From assembly GCA_019843655.1 (NCBI GenBank), contig JACDQD010000104.1, positions 1,798,001-1,862,000 on the forward strand: DNA of 64,000 nt, written 5' to 3'. The DNA is from Lethocerus indicus. Lineage: Eukaryota > Arthropoda > Insecta > Hemiptera > Belostomatidae. The notes beneath the pieces were generated by a model. The model was given only the letters and a program-made list of their open reading frames with translations. It was not told the origin of the DNA and made no database searches. Made by a program: the position numbers and the translations under genes. Shown here in pieces: positions 24,144-37,200 of the stretch (position 1 is the first letter of the stretch; each line of letters opens with the position of its first letter).

Positions 24144-27100
24144 GTAAGACCATCTAATCTCTTAACCCTCTTCTGGGACTTTTATTTAGTAAAACGTTTC
24201 TTCGGGCAAAGAAAAAAATACTCCTTCGAATTTGGTCTAGCGAGTTAGTCAGTTTGTTTTCTCCCCTGCCAAAGTAGGCTTCCGTGATCTCCGGCCGTTG
24301 CGCTGATTGATTCGACTAAAGCGGTAACGTCCCGGAGATACATTTCGGACAAATCGCCACACGAAATTACCCAAATGCAGTTTACCCGTACCGCATTACA
24401 TTTACCCGAGTTACATAACACATCATATTCTGGCCTTCAGGACACAAATTCACACAAATACATTTCGCGAACAGGATATTATTTCAAGCTGACTCACGCA
24501 TTTACATAAATTCTTATTCATTGTTTTCGTGAGAAGGTATATGTATGGTAGAATTATTGTCATAATGACGTTTATGTTTATCAATAAACTAATATCAATT
24601 GGACATAAAAGATAAGAGAGTTTGATAGTAAAAAGTACACACTTTACAATCTTTTCATTTTATATCGGTCTTATGTAACCTAAACATAGCCAGTACGGAG
24701 TCCCATTCGAAGTTCTATATTCATGGGGGGAGATAATATTTTGTCTTCGTCCCTGCGATCCTACGATAACCTTCCCTGTGAAATATATCACACCTCCCCC
24801 ACAAAACCCGGGACGATAGAATAAATAAATTTTACGACAAAAAACATGAAAACCTTCCCTTGTACAGCTCGTGTTTGAACACCTTGGGTCAACAGGGGAG
24901 GGCTCGGACCCGGGCGCGTAAATGACTGTACGCCGGTACAGCCAGCGGGGAAAAATATCCCCGCCCCGTGGCAGGATATTTATGTTTTATCCGAGATAAG
25001 GGTTCGGCATTTATCGGAAACCCATACTCTCGGTTGTCCGGGGTGTAATCAAGAAGCAAACACAATCGGACACGAGCTACCCCCCACGCTTCTAGCCGTA
25101 TTCTTGAGATAGGACTATGTACAACTGGGCTGCCGGCCTCCAATCTCCAAGAAATGTGCCGTTTCTGGAAAACCGCGGATGTCCAGGCTAAATATTTCCT
25201 CTTGCCTTCGGAAAGGAATTCGCATCTATTTCCTTTCCAATTCATCTGCAGGGGAATTGATACTTGTTAGGCATTTATTCTCTGTATCTCTTGAGATACT
25301 GAATGGAACGGATTCAATTAATGGAAATAGGGTATACTGCTCGTGCGAAATTAAATCCAGCAACATGGGACTTGGATACAAAGTTAAATGAAATTTGAAT
25401 ATATGTAAATCAAATTGGAAATATCTCGGAATATACCGCGTTGAGTGTTGCAGTAAAAATATCGGATTTCTGAAACTTTTGTGCTGGAAAATCTTCGCCA
25501 ATTATTTATTATTTATTATGCTCAATGTCTAATCGTATTGGACATTGGTATATCTGAAATATTTCCCCTATACAAGTGAAAATTATTGACGCAGTTTAAC
25601 AGTTCGAGTTTAGATCCGTAACAAGAATTTTATTCATTCTTCACAATAAATATAAATCAACGCTATTCGGTCCCCGTGTGTTCATTTATGAATTTAGTAC
25701 GACCATAAAATATTTTACTGGACGCCTGGCTTAATACTGTACGTACAAACGGCTCCTGAGAATGCGAAGCCTCCTCGGTCATGAGCCTCGTGGACCCTAA
25801 TCCCACAATAAATATGCGAACTCTGTGCCCAACTGTTCTGATGTTTTACGAGCGCCGTGCCAAACTTGTACGTGTGATGTGTTGGCGAACGTCTACAGAG
25901 AGCATCCCGGATATATTATGAAATCAACGGTCGGTTAGACTGTGTCACAAGTTCGGTTCATTGTATTTATCAATTGACGATTATTCAATTACTTACGTTT
26001 GAAAATATGTTGCTGCCTGTGGCCAACTTTTCTATCACAAATTAGCGATGATCGGAGCACAATCAGGTGTTAATTACTTGGAATGGTGATTAAATATTCA
26101 TGTTTGAACCCGTTGTTTCATATCAAAACTAAACGCACCCTAGTTTGTTAATATTATAATAGGTTATTTGCTGTCATGATAATTGACACCTTTTGAATTT
26201 GGATTAAACCATTGTTCGATTTGTCCGCGAATCCGTACAGTCGAATTGCTTTGTTCTTTTCTAGTTCAGTCTAATGTAGGCCGAACAATGCACAGTGAAC
26301 ATTTGACAGAATACCGCTCGCTGTAGGAGTATTTGATGTAAAAGCTTCCCTGTCGTGCATATGGGGAATTACAGTTGAAAAACGAATCAGGGGCAATGGG
26401 CCCACGCTTCTGTATCCTCGGGCGCCCCTGTAACGATCGAATTCGATAAGATCTCTCGTTTCAACGAACAGCTGGAAGCTTTCCAGAGGATTATTAGAAC
26501 AGTAAGCGAGCATGTAAAGTCCCGAAACCGGTGAGACGGGCACCGTGTTCACGGAACCACATCATTTCGTACACTGCCGTTTTTATTGCACTTTGCAGCT
26601 ATTGAATTTGTAACTGGAGATGATACTCTACACGATGTGTTTACTCCTAATCGAAATCGTAGCAGTTTGAAAATCTCCTGTCCTACTCCATTATGAACCT
26701 AGAGGTGATCGTAACCAATCATTAGTTTAATGTAACATTTATACTCAAAAGCAGTAACGATAGTCTCATTTGATTTACTATTTAAGTGAACCCATAAGTG
26801 AAATAAAATTTATAAAAAAAAATTATAGGCGATTTCTTATTTAGCATTTATAACAGATTTTGGGAACTAAAGTGTCTGATGCTGCTATCATTTCCTGTGA
26901 GAAAACGTTCGGCTTTGTTCTAAGGAGATAAAAGGTTAAATTGCCTGCCATAGCCAGATCCTTACACTTAGGGCCCCAGGGCACTGCCAAGAAGACAGCA
27001 GGAGCCTCTTCCCAATCGTGCAACAATATATTTTTTATTATAATTTTCCCTTATAAAAAGGACATTTTTAACATTTTGGATTCGGTCCCGGACTTGACCT

Positions 27101-27890
27101 GTGGGGGTCAGCCAAGCCCATGTGTTTATGAGCAATATATTTATAAACCGCAATTCTTAAATCACACCGGCGCCCCCAGCGTCCCTTACATTTCCCATTT
27201 ATAATATCCAAAAGAACCGTGATGTAACACTTCCCAGCATTCTACTTCTCAAGACAGCCATTTGGCGAAGCTTACTAACGTAAACTTCTCAACGCCCACT
27301 AAATCTCAAGTGGTTATATTATTTTCTTCCAAGTTATTGATTATTCATTAATTTACTTTTTTGTTGTTTTAATTTTTTTGTTATTACTTTAAAAGTATTT
27401 CCACGAATATCTCCTATTTGTGAATTTTCATTTGGGCTATTTCATCTTGGAATTTTGTGTTTCATCGTTCGAAAATTAAATTCGCGCATCTCGCACGCGA
27501 AATCTGATAATTTTTCTTGTACCACCGGGAGAAGTCATAGTCACAGGTGTGTTCCATAATTCTGGCAGTGGGCCCGACACCTAGCTGTGTGTTAATGGTG
27601 GGGGAGAGTGTTTTTGAGGAAGCAGGTAGTGTAGTCATATAAAGGAGGGCCGTTTCATTCTTCTCCGAGCCGAGAGAGCGGAAGGGTAGCAAGAAGGGGG
27701 TGCATACGGCGTGGGAAGGGTTGTGAGGCCGGGCCCGTAAGACGGGGGACGCCGTTGTATTAGTGAGAAGGATGAGAAGGAGAGGGAGAGGAAAGGAGAA
27801 GGAGGCTCTCAAAGCGAGCAGACAATGCGCCTTCTGTCTCTGTCTCTGTCTCAGAGTCCGTCTCTCCGTTCAACCGGCGGTCGCTCCGTT

Positions 27891-27905
27891 CTCTCTCTCT
27901 CTCTC
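27891..27905 (+). repeat. (CT)n microsatellite
   Basis: A short CT repeat in a larger GA-then-CT region: 27.76-27.81 kb is GA-rich and 27.83-27.91 kb is CT-rich on the same strand, a second case of inverted purine/pyrimidine tracts. Confidence 0.93.
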
Positions 27906-28639
27906 GCTCGCACTCGTGCTCCCGGTGCTCACGGTCTCTCCTCGTATATCACTGTGAAAGGGCGGGAGGAGGAGGGAAAGGACGGGACGGCTCGTGTCTC
28001 CTACTACGTCTTGCATTCTCACTTCGGTACAATTCACCTTTGCTCCTTCACCTCGAGCCGAAGATAAATGTTCACCTCTTGACCCCCTTATTTGGCAAGT
28101 CTTCCCATTGTTTTTCTAACTTATACTTCCGAGAGTGCAGTATTTTTGGAGGATATTTATCCATTAACGTTTATAAAATATAACATTATTTCTTAAACAT
28201 ATTTTACACAAATAACAGATCTCACCCACGATTTTCTGTTTGCCTCGTGTCGCCGCTCTGGCTTATTGAATACCGGAAATTGTTTTGGTCGGGGACTCTC
28301 GCCAATATGGGTGAGATTGGTAGTGTGTTGTGCTTTACATACTCCGGTGCGGGATATAAGGTTCGTTGTTCGTCTTGCCACTAACAGCAGCAGGTGCGCC
28401 CCTATATAGAGACACGTAGGATGGGCCGAAATTGAATCCATTTTATGCATGAAGGGCACTTGATGGTGGGGCCGGGGGCCTACTTGCGGTTACGATATGA
28501 TGTCGCCGAGGGCCCCTTTGATATCCTCCCGACGTTCACTAATGACACCCAACTTCCTTGTCCATGAGAGAGGGTGGCGGTCCCGACCGAATTTCGGACA
28601 CTCTCGGCTTCGAACTCCTCCCCGCCTCCAGTCTTCCAG

Positions 28640-28664
28640 TTTTAATGCCCCATTAATCGTTAGG
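28640..28664 (+). other. Candidate small exon (25 nt)
   Basis: Pyrimidine-rich sequence with two successive CAGs (CCTCCAG, then TCTTCCAG ending at 28639) is followed by 25 nt and then the full donor GTAAGT at 28665-28670. One frame is open (FNAPLIVR). The site lies at the edge of a GC-rich island (28.47-28.76 kb), where open frames are common by composition. A longer exon using an acceptor further upstream is equally possible. Confidence 0.22.
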
Positions 28665-30601
28665 GTAAGTGGCCCGGAGGGCGGCCGCCCGCTATCGCCC
28701 TGTCGATGCCTCGCTTTGCTCTTTGCCGAATAGTTTCGCCGCAACTTCCAGAGTCTGCACTTGCGGACGATCAAATTTTCTCTCCTGCCTTCTCAACTAT
28801 GGAGGCCGTTTACTACAGTTCGCCCGAAGGCACACATTTAACACTCGGTTTAAGGGACGCGTCAAAATGACAACATATGATAAATAAACCGTTTCCATTT
28901 CCGGTTCCAGCGTATTACCGCTTAGAATCAATTATGGCAGTCGGTTCTTTTTTTAAATTACGGTTAGAGCTCTTATAACTGGTACACTCCGGTATTGTTA
29001 TAATACCAAGTAATTGCTAGTTTCTGCACATGTTTGTTAAATGTTCAATAAGGCATCCGTCTTCCATTATGAATTGCTTTTAGCTAACCCAGAAGTACGT
29101 TGGATGGAATACTTCCTGTTACTTTTCCATTTTTCGATTCCATACTGAGTTCTGAGATGCCTCCCCCTGTCGTCGGGAGTAATTTTCAAGTTGGGAGCAC
29201 TCCTATCTGATTTTTTTTCTCTGGAGCCCCGCGGGTGCGTTCGGAGGTTGAAAGCCTGTAGGGGTAGTTGAAGTCCGGGTGGGCCATGGGGGTTTGCTGG
29301 GGCCGGCGGTGGGGGAACCCGCGTTAAATGTTGCGGAAGTGACAGATTCATGGGCCGGAAGAATGTTCCGGGATTGTGACCCTGGAGGGAGGTGGGCTTT
29401 TACTTTTAACGCTGCTGGCGTAATTACACCGCCGACAAAAGGGGATTGGATTGAGTTATGCGGCCGGTCCCGGCTACGGCTTCATTTTCTTGAATTGTGT
29501 GTCCTTTTCTTTCGGGGTTTAATGAATAGAAAATTTTACTAACGTTATTTTCAATAATTCAAAAAAGATAGACTCTTATTTTTTTCATCTGTGATAAATA
29601 GACATACGTTGTAATGTCTGACAAATATTCTGTAATATTTTATTTATATCCTGTCTCCGGCTTCCCATGAACAGTTTAGTCTCTGCTTTGAATCTCTAAT
29701 GTACACATACCGTCCTCCTAATTAGGGTTTGTGTCCCGCATGACTAGTGTTTGCCCAGTTGTCTTTCGTGCGAGGTGTCCTGGCCAACTCCCAGGAGATA
29801 TCAGTTCACTAGTTCCGTACGAAAGGCGCTCCAGTTGTACGTCGCTCTCTACGATTCCCCCGGGGACCCCTTCCGTAAATAATCCTCCTCCTGTGTCGCC
29901 TTCGGTTTTATTTTTTACACAATTGCAGGAGAAGCCGGGAAAGGAGGAGAAAAAACAAATGTTCCCCTCACGTTACATGTCGTAAACCCGTTGCGTTTAT
30001 ACGCCCCCGTTAAAAGACATTCTTTATTACTCTCCTCCGGAGATGAGTGGGTAAGGGTGTCTCGAATTGTGTAAAATGTGTGTAGTAACTGGGCGTGAAT
30101 ATGTTCTTCAAATACGACGCCATAAACTAGAGAATATTGCGTTGCAGTTGTATAGTTGCCGGTGGACCATGTCAAATGGTGTCGAAATTACTCGTTCTTG
30201 ACACCCGGGACAGTATATCGGATCGCGCTTTGTTAATTAATTTTTTAAGAAAGTAGAATTTATAATTTTGGATATGTTCACTAATTAAACCGTGATTATA
30301 AAGCAAATATAGGATTGTGTGTTTTAATAGTGGCACATTTTTTTTTAATCCTGCAATAAAATGTTTGATGTTGGAACCATCATTCGAGAGGAAGTCCTCG
30401 AGCTCCCAGGGCTGCGAGCTCTCTAATATTCGTGAGCCGCTATTAGAATATCCGTCCAATTAATAGCGTTAAGTTCGGCCCCCGGACACACAAGTTTCGT
30501 GTTCCGCTGGCCCATTAAAGAACACGTTCCGTAGGCGTCGATGCCTCTTCCTCCGGTTCTATTATTACTAAATACCCGCGCGGGCGAAGGGACTCGTGCG
30601 A

Positions 30602-30624
30602 GTGTGTGTGCGTGTGCGTGTGTT
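30602..30624 (+). repeat. (GT)n repeat with GC interruptions
   Basis: GTGTGTGTGCGTGTGCGTGTG, which could adopt left-handed (Z) DNA. Confidence 0.85.
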
Positions 30625-31627
30625 TGAGGGAGACGTGCCCACACGCAGGTTCTCAGGACTCCCAACACCGTGTTTCAATTAAGATTTTAAGGTGGACCCG
30701 GCGGGACGGAGGGAGCCAGCCAGTGTCTGTCGCCTCACCTGTTCTCGCATTTGTCATAGCCGAGGCCCACTTTATTCCACCAGCCGAGGAAACCCGCATC
30801 GCCAGCCGACGTCCACGATATCCTCGTTTCCGGACCTCTTTTCAGACATCATTCCTCTCTCTGAGATCTCCCTCGGCATAAGAGAAAAATTATCCTCTTC
30901 TCATTTCTTGCAATCTGAACATTTTTAGAACTTATGACGTTATTCAATAATTAAGGACGCAAATAAATTTTGACTGTGGCGAAAATGAAGGCTGAAATAA
31001 AGGAGTTGTAGGAGCCAATTATTATGATCCGAATAGTTCTTAATATGAGGTCAATTTGATAAAATTGTTTTATTCTCTTTATACTCTTTATTAAATAATT
31101 ATTTGTATCATAACATTATTTTTTTAATCTCTCGACATAGGACAACTCTGACCTTTAGGCCTTGAGTTATGTTCCATTTCATTCTACGGGCTGTTAATTT
31201 TCTTATATCGAACGATGCTCGTCTCGGTTATTTCTAGTCGGACGTGTTGGAGGCGAGTCACATATCAAGAGCGGTGACCAATTCGTCCCACCCACTTCCG
31301 GGAGCGATCCAGTCCCACTCTTCAGGATTTCTTCGATGTAATTATTTGATAATTAACGGAGATAAGGGACTGGTATCTGTTTTGGAGTGTTTTAAACGCC
31401 TTCCAAACCTGGCTTTGCCGCTTCCAACCGTTGTCCTGATTGCCTGTAATTATATTTGTAAACGTTTGACGGCGGACTTAATTACGTTTTATATTCCCCA
31501 TTAGTATTTTGATTAGATATATTTGGTTTTTTTCTGATTGCTGCTCTGTACAGTTCCGATTTGTTATTTACATTCTTCGTTCCGTTCCAGTTAAATTCTT
31601 GCCGCGTTTCGCATAAATTACCAAAGA

Positions 31628-31671
31628 ACACCCCCCAAAGGAATGTATTGCCGCAATAAGCTTTGGGGTGT
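31628..31671. repeat. 44-nt two-tier hairpin
   Basis: ACACCCCCCAAAG at 31628-31640 pairs with CTTTGGGGTGT at 31661-31671, leaving two C bulged. Inside it TATTGC (31646-31651) pairs with GCAATA (31653-31658) across one base. It is a strong cruciform or RNA-stem candidate of unknown function. Confidence 0.7.
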
Positions 31672-33746
31672 CCGGTCTCCCCGTTTAATATTCTTTCGGC
31701 GAATTTAATATAAATCGGAGGAGATTTAAATAGGAACGGTCGAATAGAGGGAGGTAGTTAGTAGGGTATGTAAGAGGGCGGGGCGGAACCGGTAGCGGGG
31801 GAGGGCCCATATTCGGGTAACATCTGTGGTCACTTTACCCTTCTATCTCTCTGGGGCCGGCACCGGCTTTTCTCCCTCCCGTCGGGGATCCGGCCATGTA
31901 AACTGCAATAAATTAGGGCCGCCGCGTTTGTGGGCCAGCAGGGATCTATCATACCGTCCCCGTTTGATAAACAGCTGGCCAAAACCCCACACTCCCCGGC
32001 TCCGCGACTCGCATGCTACACCCTTCTCGGCTCGAAACACAGTATTTGTTGTTACTGTGTACCCCTACATCCCACCACTTCTCTCCCCAACATAGACTTT
32101 ATTTACTGAAATAACTTTTTTCAGTCACGGAGTTCACAGAATTCTAGCAATCGAATTGCGAGCGGATCCGGAGTAATAAGTTCAGAATATTTCAATAGGG
32201 TACAGTCGTGCAGTCCAAATATGTGGACAAATTTCAATTTGTAATGTCGTTATATTAGTTGGCTGAGGTGGAATTGTCGGTATTCAAACCGAGTGTTCAA
32301 CTCAGAAGATAGAAAACCCCCGATTTCAATTCCTACAGGGAGCTGTGGAGTGTTCGTCAAAACGATTCACGAGCGAATATGATTCGACGTGCGGATTGCG
32401 AGCCTCCGGTTCAGTATAACGAGCCTTTTCATAGGCCCACTTCATTGTTCGTCGGTGCGCGCTACGAGCTCTCACGCCGACCTGAGCGCCCCGTTGTTTT
32501 AGTCTCGTTCTTTTTCTTGTTTTTGTCCGTTTATTCTTTTCTGAGTGGCCGTATCCGTACGACCGAGACCTCTCCCTCTCATACGCGGCTGGTACAATGC
32601 CCGTATAACGAGGCTCGGGTGAAAAGTTATGTCCCGTAATTTCTCGGTCTCTCTTATTCATTCCATGCATGTGCTCGGAAGCCAAATTTTGTCCCCCCCG
32701 TTAAACTACTCCGCTATAGTGCTGCTCGCTATAGTGTATTTTGACCGCAGTTCCTCGAATGCAAAACGAATTTATTGATACTTCCCACCGTCTGTTTTTC
32801 TTCCGGGATTTCCAACGCGGTCATGCTCGCCTTTCAGCGAGGTTCACCTGATGCTTCAAATCGGAGCCCCGCCCACGCCCAGGGGACACCAGATGTGAAT
32901 TCGCGTGTGACCCCGGGAACAAAAAGCCCCAACTCCCATTACAGAAGTATTAAGCTCCGAAATATATTACTGAACAACACCCATCTGCAAGCATTAAGGC
33001 ATTAGCTGTACACTCCCGGGGAAGGGTCCGGCCCCACTCGGGGAATTGTCTATTATAAATGAGTCTTTTGACATTAAGAAGGAGTCTGAAGAGAGGCCTC
33101 GGGCTGGAGCCGTCGGAGAATATGGATTATGGCAACATGAAATGATATTCGATTATTTAGAACGTACATTGATTATATGATATTAAGAAATAATGGCGCT
33201 CGAAATTGTGCGAGTGATTAGGGCCCGGCCAAATTGGGCATGTCGTGAACACGTGTCGAAAACTAGCGAACCGAGTCGGTCTACTGGGGCCGGTAATTCC
33301 GGCTTCTGGGTGTTGTGTACGTTGGGGCCGCCGACAGCGCGTTAACAAAACCGCCCATCTCCCGCAACACGGTGTACAATGCCGGCCCGCGACCCGCAAA
33401 TTACCCGCGCCCTTCTTCCCATTGACAAGCCCCCTCTCCAATATTCCGACCAGTAATTCCCTCGCGTTCAGTCTTCTTCAATCACAATTTACCCGTCAAT
33501 TATACTTATATTACGAACTAAATACCCAGAAAACTACTTCACAATGAAAATAATTTTGTATATATTATAAATTATTTTTCGTTACTAACCGAAAGTGTTT
33601 CTCCTGGAGATTGTTGGGGTTAAAAAAATGATCAGTCCTATTTTGTGCTATAATTACTTTTGACTATTTTCTTTTTAAATTAAATAACTTTCTTTCGCTG
33701 TTATTCTGCCGAAGCGGAGCTTATAAAATAGAATATTAAATTATTT

Positions 33747-33772
33747 TTCAAACATTCAGATGTTTGAATGTT
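33747..33772. repeat. Overlapping inverted repeats
   Basis: TTCAAACAT (33747-33755) pairs with ATGTTTGAA (33760-33768). An alternative pair is AACATTC (33751-33757) with GAATGTT (33766-33772). The site lies about 90 bases upstream of the candidate recursive splice site at 33861. Confidence 0.65.
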
Positions 33773-33861
33773 ATAATAACAATAAACCCTAAGAAAAATT
33801 CGTTTATTTAGTTCTTCTTTACAGCAACAATATGTTAATATTTAAATGTTTTCTTCTCTAG

Positions 33862-33889
33862 GTGAGTGGGCACCAGCTCAACAAACAGT
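33862..33889 (+). promoter_or_regulatory. Candidate recursive splice site with a cryptic 28-nt RS-exon
   Basis: The sequence ATGTTTTCTTCTCTAG ends at 33861 and is followed directly by GTGAGTGG, so a 3' splice site abuts a 5' splice consensus. This is the architecture of ratchet points in long Drosophila introns. A second donor, GTGAGC, begins at 33890 and would define a 28-nt recursive exon. The position fits the absence of coding sequence for tens of kilobases. It is inferred from the motif alone. Confidence 0.35.
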
Positions 33890-34163
33890 GTGAGCAATAT
33901 TTATATTTCCATTTTTTATAATGCGCTATAATATTAATGATTTGGAGTTTCGCTTAGGCGCGTTCTGTTAATTGGTATTTATGAAATTCGCTTAAAAAAT
34001 ATTGAGCAGCGCATTAAAACAATTCGGACCGACTCCTAATCGACAAAACTTGGATTTTCATTCCGGCCACATTTTCTGTACATTCCTTTTACTGTATTGT
34101 GACTATTGTTGACCTGCTTATTTTTCATGCAGAATTACGCGGAGGTAGAAGTCTGTCGCTGTA

Positions 34164-34230
34164 GATGTCCGATATCATTACTGTGTTTCGTGCGTGCGTG
34201 CTTGTGCGCACTTATCGCTGATATCACATC
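34164..34230. ncRNA. 67-nt hairpin resembling a small-RNA precursor
   Basis: GATGT and GATATCA (34164-34168 and 34171-34177, with a CC bulge between) pair with TGATATC and ACATC (34219-34230). GTGCG/CGCAC can pair in the interior. The size is like a pre-miRNA, but neither arm matches a microRNA I know and the middle pairs poorly, so the ncRNA label is tentative. Confidence 0.2.
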
Positions 34231-37200
34231 TCGGGGACTAGAATAGCTCGAGTCTTGACATTAGCTAGTCCCCTACTTGTTATAAAAAAACAATTTACGA
34301 CCCGCGTCTGGCCCCTCTGGTTGAATCTGTCCTGTGATGCTGGTTAAAAAATATTCTCGACAGTTTTATGCCTGTGTCGCGGGCGAGAAAGATATTATTA
34401 ATATAGTTTGTATATGTGAAACAACTTCTTATTTTGAAACAGGAAATGAAAAATTGACATTCGAGTTTATCACAGAGTATATAATGCAATTAGTGGAATC
34501 ACGTTAAGGAATTAATTATATAATTTTTATTCCTATTTACGATACGAAACAATTCGATAAGTTTTGCAAGGCCTGCAGTTTTATACGCAGCTTAATGATT
34601 GAAAAGTTTGTGGGCCTCCTCCTTGGTGTACCCCACCCCCTCCTTCACCCTCTCGGCTCTGACCTCCTCCGCGATTAGAATCCGACACCAGACCGCTTAT
34701 TAAACGTTCATCGGAAGCCTTTGTTGTCCGCGGAATGGACCCTGGGCTATGTGGGACCGATGGGTGGCATGTGTCCCTCCAGGCGTGGGAGCATTATGCG
34801 CTCCAGTGGACCGCTCGGTGCCTCAATGCTTATTAGCCCCCGGGGGGTTGAATTGGACGACGGCGGGGGGAGGGGGTTCGGTGATTTCGCCGCTCGTGCT
34901 CCGCGCTGAAGGCCGTCCGCGGAAATACATCTCGGAGGGGAGTCCCCTACCGGATTTAAATATGAATGGTACAAGTGGCTTTAACTTTTCCTGTCCCTCC
35001 CCCTCCCCCTTCAAACCCCGGAATTAGCCCTTCTTGTCGTTTATTATTTGTGTCCCATCCATACGCCATAGAGTGCTACAATGGGCCCTCCAAAAGGCAT
35101 AGGAATGGACAAATAAAATCAATTTTTTTTACTATACATTCAGTTTATTTCTTGTTGTGAACACAACAGTTCAATACTATGGACAGAATAGTAAATACGA
35201 CCGGCTACCGGTCAATAAAGGTTGTGCAATAATTGTCATTTAAATTTCCATCTGGATTTGGTTATATAGATCTGTTCAATTCTACAAGGGTTTCGTTAAA
35301 CTTGAGAATTCCCTTACCCTAGTTTTTAAAAATTAATTAAAGGGCCACTTGAAATATGCAAATTTCTTGATCAATGGTATTTATTACAATAAAAATTAAT
35401 GGTCTCATTGATATTAGTAACCGGATTTAATTTTAATTGATACGAGGAGGGTTTGCCACTGGGATATTTAGGAAAACACATTTTACTGCGGTTTCTTTAT
35501 AACCGTTCCTGGCACTGACTTGAGGAATCCACTTAAGCGTTGAACACCGGCATCACTTGAAGTGTGTGGTCTGCTTAATAGCAGTCATTACAGATCCAAT
35601 GTCCACTCAGTGCTGTGTCCTTAAATATGTTTACATTCGTAAGAGCGTTAGTGACTCGTTGAGCAGTTCTGTAAACCGTTAGATGTTAGATTGTGGTAAC
35701 GTTTTATACGCTGTACCTTATTAAAAACTGCGACGAAATTATCTGTATTCTTGTTCTCGATGAAAAAGGATTGTTTGATGAAAATTCATCGTGTGGAGTA
35801 CTCCCATTTTCAATCAATAACGCCAGTCACTCAAGCCCATACTGTAAATTGTCGTTAACAGAGCAGCGGTCGGTTCGTTGAAGTAATTCAACTGTTCCAC
35901 GTCCTGTCATAAGGAAGCTGGTCGTTTACATCTTCCAACACTTACGAATTGCGGCAATTATTTATTCTATCTATTGACAATTCAATGTATTGTCGTAACA
36001 ACCAATTAAACTTGTTCGAAAATAAAGATTGTTGGATTTGTATTATTTAAAAGAATCGAATATTATAATTAGTTCGTTTCCAGTAATAAGAGGTAAAATG
36101 AAAGGCGAGATTTAATCGAAAAAAGTTTCTTTATATCCGCCTCGTTTAAAGTTACAATTTATCTGAGAATCAATAAAGAGGGGTGCAAAGTCATCGGTTG
36201 GCAAACGTTCATAAAATTAGTTCGGAGGAAGAATCTTACATAGAGCAATAACTGGAAGCACTACTTTCCCCCCTTTCCGTTATTTATTCGGCAAGTCAAA
36301 TATTTGAAATGTTTATTGGCAATTACGCGCGTAGCTCGAGGAGAGCGTCGGTAGGGGAAGCGGAGAGAACAAAGGGTTGTACGAGAGCGAGCACATTGTT
36401 ACAGCAAACAATGGCTAATTATCAGGCTCCCAGAGAGGTAGTGGGGTTGTTCCGTACCTCTGTTCAAGTCTTAGGGTAAATGTTTGTAGTCCCGGATTGT
36501 TGTATATCATGGCGATCTCTCGGCAGGGTGCAGTCTTCGGTTAGGGAGGCTTTAAGGAAGGGCCAGGTCGCCTCGGTGTTTTACTTGCCGATTATTGCGG
36601 AGGCTTCTTCGGGAGGAGCGCCGGCCACCAATCGGGCCCGAGTGCTCCGCCCGGATTAGGGCCCCATCTGCGGGCCCGCCTCATAACGACGGGGCCCCCA
36701 GCCAGCCAGCTCTGGGATTTGGGGAGCCTCTTCTTGCGGGGCCCCACTCCCTCCCCCTCACCCCCTCGCCCCATTCTCCTCGCTCCTCTTTAATTAGTGG
36801 GCCGGCGGCACCACCCCCTTAGCGCCACTGTCACAGTCACTACTAAACTGCCTCTTTGCCGCTTAAAAGGACGCTCCGCATCAAAGACGGATCAAATGCT
36901 CTCGACCCCCCCATTCCATCCTCTGTTGCCTAGGCAATTCGCGTTTCATTCGCTTCGCTGGCAATGGTAAACTGTTGTAATTTAACCTGGCACCTATCCC
37001 TGGAAATTATCTCTTCGTTGAACACTACTTTTGCTATGAGCTTGGAAATTTTTGACACTACGACCCTTCCTGTTTCGAGTTCCGGTATAAAAATCATCAT
37101 AAACCTAACTGCGGAGGGGTCGAGGATGGATTTTTTGTTTATCGAATCGGCCCGCTGCGAGTTACTCGTAAAAAGTTTCCACCGTTTCCACCCTATTTGT

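Larger units (their letters stand above)
20301..28639. other. Gene-free stretch with a SINE-like trace
   Basis: GC island at 20.34-20.56 kb, then mostly AT-rich. A strong acceptor (ATTATTTTTTCCTGCAG ending at 22268) opens a frame to 22556 with no domain and no donor. It includes the SINE-like remnant at 22.6 kb and small CT repeats. The region 23.8-27.4 kb is AT-rich with the 24112 candidate only. Confidence 0.45.
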
